Assembly: GCA_003427395.1 (NCBI GenBank)
Contig: BFEA01000282.1
Span: 370,954 to 434,953, forward strand
Direction: 5' to 3'
Source: Chara braunii
Taxonomy: Eukaryota > Streptophyta > Charophyceae > Charales > Characeae
Length of the DNA: 64,000 nucleotides
The translations under genes were made by a program, and so were the position numbers. The number at the start of each line of letters is the position of its first letter. Within the stretch, counting starts at the first letter, position 1. This document shows, in pieces, positions 57,854 through 64,000 of the stretch. The notes beneath the pieces were generated by a model. That model saw only the letters and a program-made list of their open reading frames with translations. It was not told the DNA's origin and did no database searches.

Positions 57854-58920
57854 TTGCCTTTTTGTTGTATGAGTTACCCAACCTTCCGATCAATGGTTTC
57901 AAAGAAGAAGTTGGAACAGGAAGTTATGACGGTGTTGGTAAAGAAAACCGGTGTGTCTTCTTCTTCCTGCCCTCCAACTATTGAAAGTCTTCGTTTCGAA
58001 TTTAAGGATCTACAAATTGAACCCACCGGAATCACAGAACGTGCTATCAAGCACACTATTGAAACCATTCCGGGTAGCAAGAATCCTAAGGGCCCTATAT
58101 ATCGAATGTCTTCCAAGGAACTTGAGGATTTAAAAAACAACTCCAGGACCTTACTGACAAGGGATGGATCCGCCCTAGCTCATCTCCCTATGGTGCACCT
58201 GTCTTGTTTGTGCCCAAAAAGGAAGGTGAACTGCGTTTATGTGTCGACTATCGAGGGTTGAATGTCGTCACTGTCAAGAATATTGAACCACTTCCTCGCA
58301 TTAACGACTTACTTGATCAGCTGCAGCGTTGCAAGTATTTTAGTAAGATTGATCTGAAGTCTGGGTACCATCAGATCGAGGTGGAACCCACAGATCAACA
58401 CAAGACTGCATTTCGGATAAGGTATGGTCATTACGAGTTCATGGTAATGCCTTTCGGATAGACAAATGCCCCGGCGACGTTCCAACGGTCAATGAATGAA
58501 TTGTTTTGTCAATGGTTGGATCAATTCGTTATTGTCTATCTCGATGATATGCTAGCGTATAGCAAAACACTAGAAGATCACGAGAAGCATCTTCGTTTAG
58601 TTCTAGGAAAGTTATGAGGGCAACTTCAAAATAAACCCAAAGAAGTCCGAGTTCACTAAGTCTGAAGTCTTATATTTAGGACTAATAGTGAACGAAGATG
58701 GCCTAAGGCCAAAAGAAAAGAAAATATCAGCAATTCGAGGTTGCCCACGACCTAAGTCTGTAACCGAGCTATGATCTTTCCTTGGTTTGGCAAGCTACTA
58801 TAAAAAGTTTGTTAGGAACTTCTCACCGATTGCCGCACCAACCAGAAGGTTGTTAAAGAAAGGAACTATCTGGTTGTGGGACAAAGACTGAGTCTTTCTT
58901 CAAGAAGGAAAAGCATGCTT
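57854..58920 (+). pseudogene. reverse transcriptase of element F
   Basis: The connector is open at 57854-58130. A frame change leads to 58204-58461: [48 protein letters not shown] at 58459-58461 splits MPFG from [18 protein letters not shown] follows near 58540 with the catalytic Asp pair intact, then PKSVTEL, a stop, and SFLGLASYYKKFV. At least four stops or shifts exist, but most motif residues are unchanged. Confidence 0.85.
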
Positions 58921-59543
58921 TGACTCACTATCCTGTTCTGAAAATTGCTGATTCATCACTTCCCTTCATTGTCACTACTAATGCAAGTTAGTACGGGGTT
59001 GGCGCAGTCCTTCAACAAAACAATGGTAAGGGTTATAGACCCATCGAATTTATGTTTGCACGATTACCATCGGAAAAGGTCTCTAACTCCACTTATGAAA
59101 GGGAATTGTATGCCTTAGTTTGTGCGCTGGATACATGGAAGCACTACTTGTTAGGGAGACACTTCACTGTGTACTCAGACCACTCGACACTAAAGTGGAT
59201 AAAGACACAGCCTAAACTCTCTGATAAGCTAGTACGATGGTTTGCATTCATTGATACTTTTGATTTTGAGTTGAAAACTATCAAAGGTAAGTCTAATGTG
59301 GTTGCAAATGCGTTGTCCGGACAATGTGATTTCTTTGGTACTATTATCTCATACTTGGATGTTGGGAATGATGTGAAAGATAAAATTCGTCAAGGATATG
59401 CTACTGACCCTATCTGGAAGCCTATCATGGATGTCCTTGCGAAAGACCCAACTTTACTTCCCAACAATAGAGTAACCAATGGTTTGCTTTTCTTGAACAA
59501 AGATTGTGTATTCCCCACAACGAAGAAATTAAAAGTTTTCTGA
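58921..59543 (+). pseudogene. RNase H and tether of element F
   Basis: The first catalytic position reads TTNAS (Asp to Asn), followed by a TAG where Gln is expected near 58990. The open frame 59052-59543 keeps TYERELYALVCALD, YSDHSTLKW and the tether, but the last acidic site reads VVANALS (Asp to Asn). Two of four acidic residues are lost, so it should be inactive. Confidence 0.8.
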
Positions 59544-61130
59544 TTGGGGAATGTCACGACACTGAGGGACATTTTGGTTTCAAGAAAACTTACGCTGAGG
59601 TTAGGGAACGTTTTGAATGGAAGGGATTGAAAGAAGACGTCCTAACTTGTGTTCGTACATGTCTGGTGTGTCAGAGAAACAACCGTCGCATGAGAATCCA
59701 CTTGGGTCTTCTGAAACCGTTACCGATTCCTAGCGAACTAGGTGAGTCCATTTCGATTGATTTTACGAGTCTCACCAAGAGCCGCAACGGCAACAACCAA
59801 GTAATGGTTATTGTGGATCGTTTCTCTAAATACGCCATGTTTATTCCCTTATCTGCAAAAGCGCGAATTGAACTTCTCATTCAAAAGTTTCAGATGCAAT
59901 GGGTGACGGAGTATGGTTTTCTTGAGTCTATTGTGTCTGATCGCGATGTCAGGTTTACAAGTATACCATGGCAAAAGCTTATGGAAGCATATGGCACACG
60001 ATTGACCATGTCGTCAGGACGACATCCTGAAACGAATGGCCAGACTGAGCAAATAAATCGTCTGTGCCAACAACTTTTGCACATCTATGTGAGACCCGAT
60101 CAGATTGACTGGGATGAGAACTTACCCAAGATTGCAAGTGCATATAATAGTAGTCTTCATACTGCTACAGGGCGTACACGTAATGCACTGCATAAGGGAT
60201 GGAAGCCTAAGCGTCCCATTGATGTGTTGACACGGGACCAATTCCTTAGGTTACCTCCAGGGACCCGGGAATATGCAGTATTGTTTCAAGAAGACATCAA
60301 GAAAGTAAAGAAAAATTTGAAGAAAGCTCAGGCCCAAATGATTCAACAAGCTAACAAGCATGGCCGACCATCTACATTCAAGGAAGGTGATCTAGTCTGG
60401 GTCACGTCCGAAGAGTTTTCATTGGAAGAAGATGAGAGAAGGTTAACAACAGTCGTATTTTTCATCACCACTTCAGGACACCCTTCACCACTTCAAGATG
60501 CAGCCTGCCTAAACAATTGGTTTTCGAGGTCTTCGGACCTCTCACCACTTCAGGACACCCTTCACCACTTAAGGATGCTACCTGCCTAAACAGGTGGTTT
60601 TCAGGGTCTTCGGATCTTTCACCACTTCAGAACCATTCAGGATTTTCAGACTGCCCCAAACTCTCACTTCACCAGTTCAGGATGCAGCCTGCCTAAACAA
60701 GGTGGTTTTCAGGGTCTTCGGACCTTTCACCACTTCTGGACCATTCAGGATTTTCAGACTGCCCAAAACTCTCACTTCAGAATTTTCATTCCTGGATTTT
60801 CAGCTACCCGTTAACCACTTGTGAAGAAGATGTGTCTCAAAAACTATTGCTCGTCTATTTTGGACCCTGGGAAGTTCTCAAAGTGATTGGGGATACAGAG
60901 GGACCATCTTATCGTATTGATATTCCCCCTCACCTCAAAACGCATTATGTCTTTCACGCGTCCAAACTATTACCCTATGAAGAAGGAAAAAAGTTCCCAA
61001 ACAGACCACCTATGATTCCGCCATCAATGGAAGGCAGGTATAAAGTAGGTCGAATCATAGAACATGGATTCTTTTCTACACGAGGGCGAGGACAACCACA
61101 GAAGCAGTTCAAGGTACGTTTCAAGTCTCA
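59504..61130 (+). pseudogene. integrase of element F, split by a MITE
   Basis: The best preserved pol gene in the window. The frame 59504-60589 has the zinc domain (ECHDTEGHFG, CLVCQ) and all three catalytic residues (SISIDF, SDRDVRF, NGQTEQIN). At 60434 a 388-bp MITE interrupts the SH3-like part (GDLVWVTSEEF). Beyond it the gene resumes in phase at 60823 (SQKLLLVYFGPWEVLKVIG, THYVFHASKLLPY) and ends in a KQFKVRFK chromodomain-like start at 61120. Without the MITE and its 10-bp duplication, this part would be open. Confidence 0.85.
60435..60822. mobile_element. 388-bp MITE with internal tandem repeats
   Basis: Flanked by a perfect 10-bp duplication GAAGAAGATG (60425-60434, 60823-60832). The ends are only weakly inverted (AGAGAAGGTTAAC and, reversed, ACAAGTGGTTAAC). 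The interior is three imperfect copies of a unit with GCCTGCCTAAACA and GGTTTTCAGGGTCTTCGG. A 9-10 bp duplication suggests a Mutator-like family. Confidence 0.8.
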
Positions 61131-61138
61131 GTCTCCGT

Positions 61139-62042
61139 CTGAGCGCCAAGCAGGGCGACCACACACCGTCCCCTGGAAAGTCAAGGGTCCAAGTCAACTG
61201 CCAGGTCAAAGGTACCGCGCCCAGGCCCTTGGTTGGATACACTCGTTATGCGCAGGTACCCAGACAGCATCGAGGCCACAGGGAATTATGTTGCAGGCCA
61301 ATCTGGGCCGTCATTTGCGTTGAGAGCTCGACGGCTGAGGGATGCAGCACCTGGGGTCTAGACCCCGCGTCAACGCTACATAAACGTCGACCTCCCGGAT
61401 TCCAGTAACATTCTGTCTTGTGTCAATGATGACTTCAAGCATTGACAACGACGCTAGCACGACGCTGCGACGCTGGTTGGACGTTGGCTCTACGTTGGCA
61501 ACCGGGCGAACTACGACGACGCTCTGCTGGCTCAACATGGTGGCGGGCTTGAAGTTGTCTTCTGGGCATGCTGACGTGCCACGCGCCGCCGCTGACGTGG
61601 CCGCTGCCACGTATATTATTATTGTTGACGTGGCGAGGCTACGTGACTGGCATTGCTGTTCTGTTTCGGCGACATTCGAGAGGAGATCATGACTGTGGGA
61701 TGACAGTGGATACGTACCTGGTTATCTTGACGTCGACATTGCTCCAGCTCGCTGATGAGGACTGGTTGACATACCACGTGGCACATTGTGTTAAAACTTC
61801 AGATTTGCGTTCAGATTATTGATTACTGAGGTGGTGATCGAGGAGGGAGCCCGAAGCAGAAGTCGACATTGTCTTCTATTTTCTTTCTAAGTCTATTATT
61901 CCTCCTCTCTCCTTCGTTTGTGTATGTTTTTCCCATCTCATTCTATCTGGACAGGATTACGATTATTGACAATCATCAGCAGGTTGATATTCATCTAGGC
62001 TTGCGTTATTAACAAGTGTCTTCACGATCTGGGTTCATTGCA
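61139..62042 (+). repeat. 3' LTR of element F, 5' end missing
   Basis: About 90 percent identical by eye to the 5' LTR from 50931 on, without its 101-bp duplication. It starts directly after pol coding sequence. Confidence 0.85.
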
Positions 62043-62525
62043 CCGGTGTCCGGTGCACTAGTCCTGATCCCGGTCGGGATTTCAGACAGTTTGGGCAACA
62101 GCCAAGTTTTATTCTTTTTTGGTGGCCCAGGGTGTGTCCTCATGCCTTGGGCCGCCTACCAAAAATAGGGGCCCAATTTTGTAGGCCTGCTGCGCGGGAT
62201 CCGGTAGGGGCCGAAAATTTTATTTTCTGCTAGTCCTTTTTTTTCTCCCTTTTTGTTCTTGTGATCGTTTGAATGAGCATTCGACACTTTGGTGCCCATG
62301 AGGGCGAGCTCTTTGATTTTGAAGCCCTGTGTTGGCCACCCCCCTCCCAGTGCGACATTCAAATGAATGCACGCCCAGCCACCATCGTCCGAGGGAGGAA
62401 GAAGCAAGGCAACGAGGCGAGAAAAAGTGGAGCAGGCACAACACAGCTAACAGCGGCAGCAGCAAGGGCAGCGTGAGGAGCACAGCGCAACGTGAGGAGC
62501 ACATCAAAGAGAAGCCCAAGCAGAT
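62043..62525. other. flank of element F, no gene seen
   Basis: TCCGG/CCGG-rich start and a GGCCC...GGGCC stretch resemble the inner ends of the hAT-like element at 52760-52930, so F may have landed in a relative of it. Confidence 0.4.
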
Positions 62526-62545
62526 CTCTCTCTCTCTCTCTCTTT
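62526..62545. repeat. CT microsatellite
   Basis: A short CT run. Confidence 0.8.
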
Positions 62546-62639
62546 TTGATTCATTGTTATGACTTTCCTCGTACACCGTACAGGGTCGTCCTCGTCATCG
62601 TTATCACGTCATCGTTGTCGTTGTTTCCTTGTCGTTTCC

Positions 62640-64000
62640 CTGTTGTTTCCTCATCATGGTCTTCTTCCTCCTTTCTCCTTTTCCTTTCGCCTCCTCCTCC
62701 TCCACAACTTTGTCTTCCTCCCGCCCCTCCTCCTCCACGTTTTCGTCCTCCTCCTGCTCCTCCACATCTTTCTCCTCCTCCTCCTCCTCCTCTTCTTCGT
62801 CCTCCTCCCAATCGTCATCCACGTCTTCTTTCTCCTTGTCCTCCCCCTCCTCTTCTTTCTCCTTGCCACCCTCCTCGTCTTCTTTCTCCTTGTCCTTCTC
62901 CTCGTCTCTGTTCTCCTTATCCTCCTCCTCGTCTTCTTTGTCCTCGTCGTCTACTTGCTATAACATCCCTTGTGCTCCCCTTCAATATCATCAGCTTCGT
63001 CTTTGACTCTTCGTCCTCCTCCTCTTCGCACCCCCTTTCCTCCTTTCTCCTCTTCCTTTCGCCTCCTCCTCCGCCACGGCTTCGTCTTCCTCCCGCCCCT
63101 CCTCCACGTCTTTGTCCTCCTCCTATTCCTCCTCCACATCTTTCTCCTCCTCCTCGACGTCTTCGTCCTCCTCCCAATCGTCATTCACGTCTTTTTTCTC
63201 CTTGTCCTCCTCCTCCTCTTCACTACTTCGCCCCCTCCTCGTCTTCTTTCTCCTTGACCTTCTCCTCGTCTTCATTCTCCTTATCCTCCTCCTCGTCTAC
63301 TTGCTATAACATCCCGCCCCCCAGTTCTTCATACCACGTGGCGCCTCTTTCTATTTTTTTCCCCCCTCAGATCTTGGTCGTCATTCTCCTCCTCTTCGCC
63401 CCCTCCCCTCCCCCCCCCTTTCTTCCTCCTCCTAGGCTTCGTCCTTCTCGACGTCTTCGTCCTCCTCTTACTCCTCCTCAACGTCTTCTTCGTCTTTGTC
63501 CTTCTCCCCCTCCTCCTCCTCACCTTGGTCCTCGTCATCTGCTTGCGGTAACCTCCCGCCCCCTGCTTCTGCCCGTGCCACGTCGTGCGTGTTTTTCTTT
63601 TTTCCCCAGGATCTTGGTCGTTGTTCTCCTCGTGTTCCCCGTCAATATCAGCATCTTTGTCTTCGTCCTCCGCCTCCTCTTCCCCCTCTCCCTCTCCCCC
63701 TCTTCCTACTCGGCTTCGTCCTTCTCCTCGACGTCTTCGCCCTCCTCCTGCTCCTCCACGTCTTCTTCATCTTCGTCCTCCCCCATGTCTTCGTCCTGCT
63801 CCCATCGTCCTCCTCCTCCGCGCCTTGGTCCTTATTATCTACTTGCTGTAACCTCTCGCCCACCGCTTCTGCCCATGCCACGTGGCGCCTTTTCTTTTTT
63901 GTTTCTCGGATCTTGATCGTCATTCTCCTCGTGCTCCCCGTCAACTTCGTCTTCGTCCTCCCCCTCCTCCTCTTTCCCCTCTTCCCCTATTCCTCCTCAG
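62640..64000. repeat. pyrimidine-rich minisatellite
   Basis: A CTC/TTC-rich strand with higher-order units marked by a TCT[AG]CTTGC[TG][AG]TAACC-like word near 62955, 63296, 63539 and 63839 (spacing about 240-340 bp). Three of the units also carry CCACGT[GC]G and CAGGATCTTGGTCGT-like words. Long open frames in it are low-complexity artefacts. Confidence 0.85.

Larger units (their letters stand above)
50858..62042 (+). mobile_element. Ty3/gypsy retrotransposon F with nested insertions
   Basis: LTR copies lie at about 50858-51931 and about 61139-62042; both end GGGTTCATTGCA. The primer site follows the left one. Gag, protease, RT, RNase H and integrase follow on the + strand at 55348-61130. 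CCGG precedes the proposed left LTR start and follows the right LTR, a possible 4-bp target duplication. The right LTR lacks the first ~75 bp and runs straight from pol, so a deletion probably removed the polypurine tract. A hAT-like element and a MITE are inserted within. Confidence 0.85.

Noticed and set aside
62492-63916. 474-codon open frame on the + strand
   Set aside because: Pure low-complexity Pro/Ser/Leu translation of a CTC-rich minisatellite; other frames and the opposite strand are also open.
1-64000. CRISPR arrays, rRNA genes, bacterial operons
   Set aside because: Tandem repeats here have no regular spacer structure, and no rRNA or operon-like gene strings are seen.

Overview
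The window reads as repeat-rich nuclear DNA from a plant-lineage eukaryote. It has chromodomain Ty3/gypsy retrotransposons, primer sites for initiator tRNA-Met and tRNA-Asp, DUF659-type hAT remnants, intron-like exon edges and long microsatellites. There are no bacterial operons, rRNA genes or CRISPR arrays. From recall only, the coiled-coil gag leaders resemble those of the charophyte alga Chara braunii; this is unproven. Coordinates below come from hand reading, and edges marked approximate may be off by tens of bases.

Layout: (A) 177-5148, a decayed + strand Ty3/gypsy gag-pol whose 5' end lies outside the window. (B) 5890-9222, a - strand gag-only LTR element. 9223-13500 holds tandem repeats and a possible LTR/primer site. 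14031-14970 is a gap. 15759-15912 is one exon of a Ulp1-type SUMO protease (- strand). 17743-20432 is the most unusual gene: a - strand protein with a Pro/Ser-rich zinc-finger N-terminus, a Josephin-like cysteine-peptidase region and four tandem RING-like modules, broken by four frame changes that all go the same way. (C) 20716-25366 is the 5' part of a + strand gypsy element with a W-box array in its leader. (D) 25367-39540 is a large - strand gag-only element with about 1.75 kb LTRs and a tRNA-Asp-type primer site; its left LTR carries a 1.5 kb TTAA-flanked transposon. A hAT transposase pseudogene, 39541-40414 plus 46958-48781, is split by (E), a complete but decayed - strand chromovirus at 40415-46957 with a perfect 5-bp target duplication. 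E in turn carries a fragment of a group II intron reverse transcriptase. (F) about 50858-62042 is a + strand gypsy element. Its leader holds a hAT-like element, which itself holds a PIF/Harbinger-like element, and its integrase is split by a 388-bp MITE. 62043-64000 is flanking DNA and a long pyrimidine-rich minisatellite.

Most sequence is therefore nested transposons whose order of arrival can be read from target duplications. Nearly all pol genes have catalytic-site changes or stops. The only host-type genes I can support are the Ulp1 exon and the peptidase/RING gene. The two gag-only elements, the organelle-type intron fragment and the regularly spaced regulatory motifs in two retrotransposon leaders are the other points of interest.
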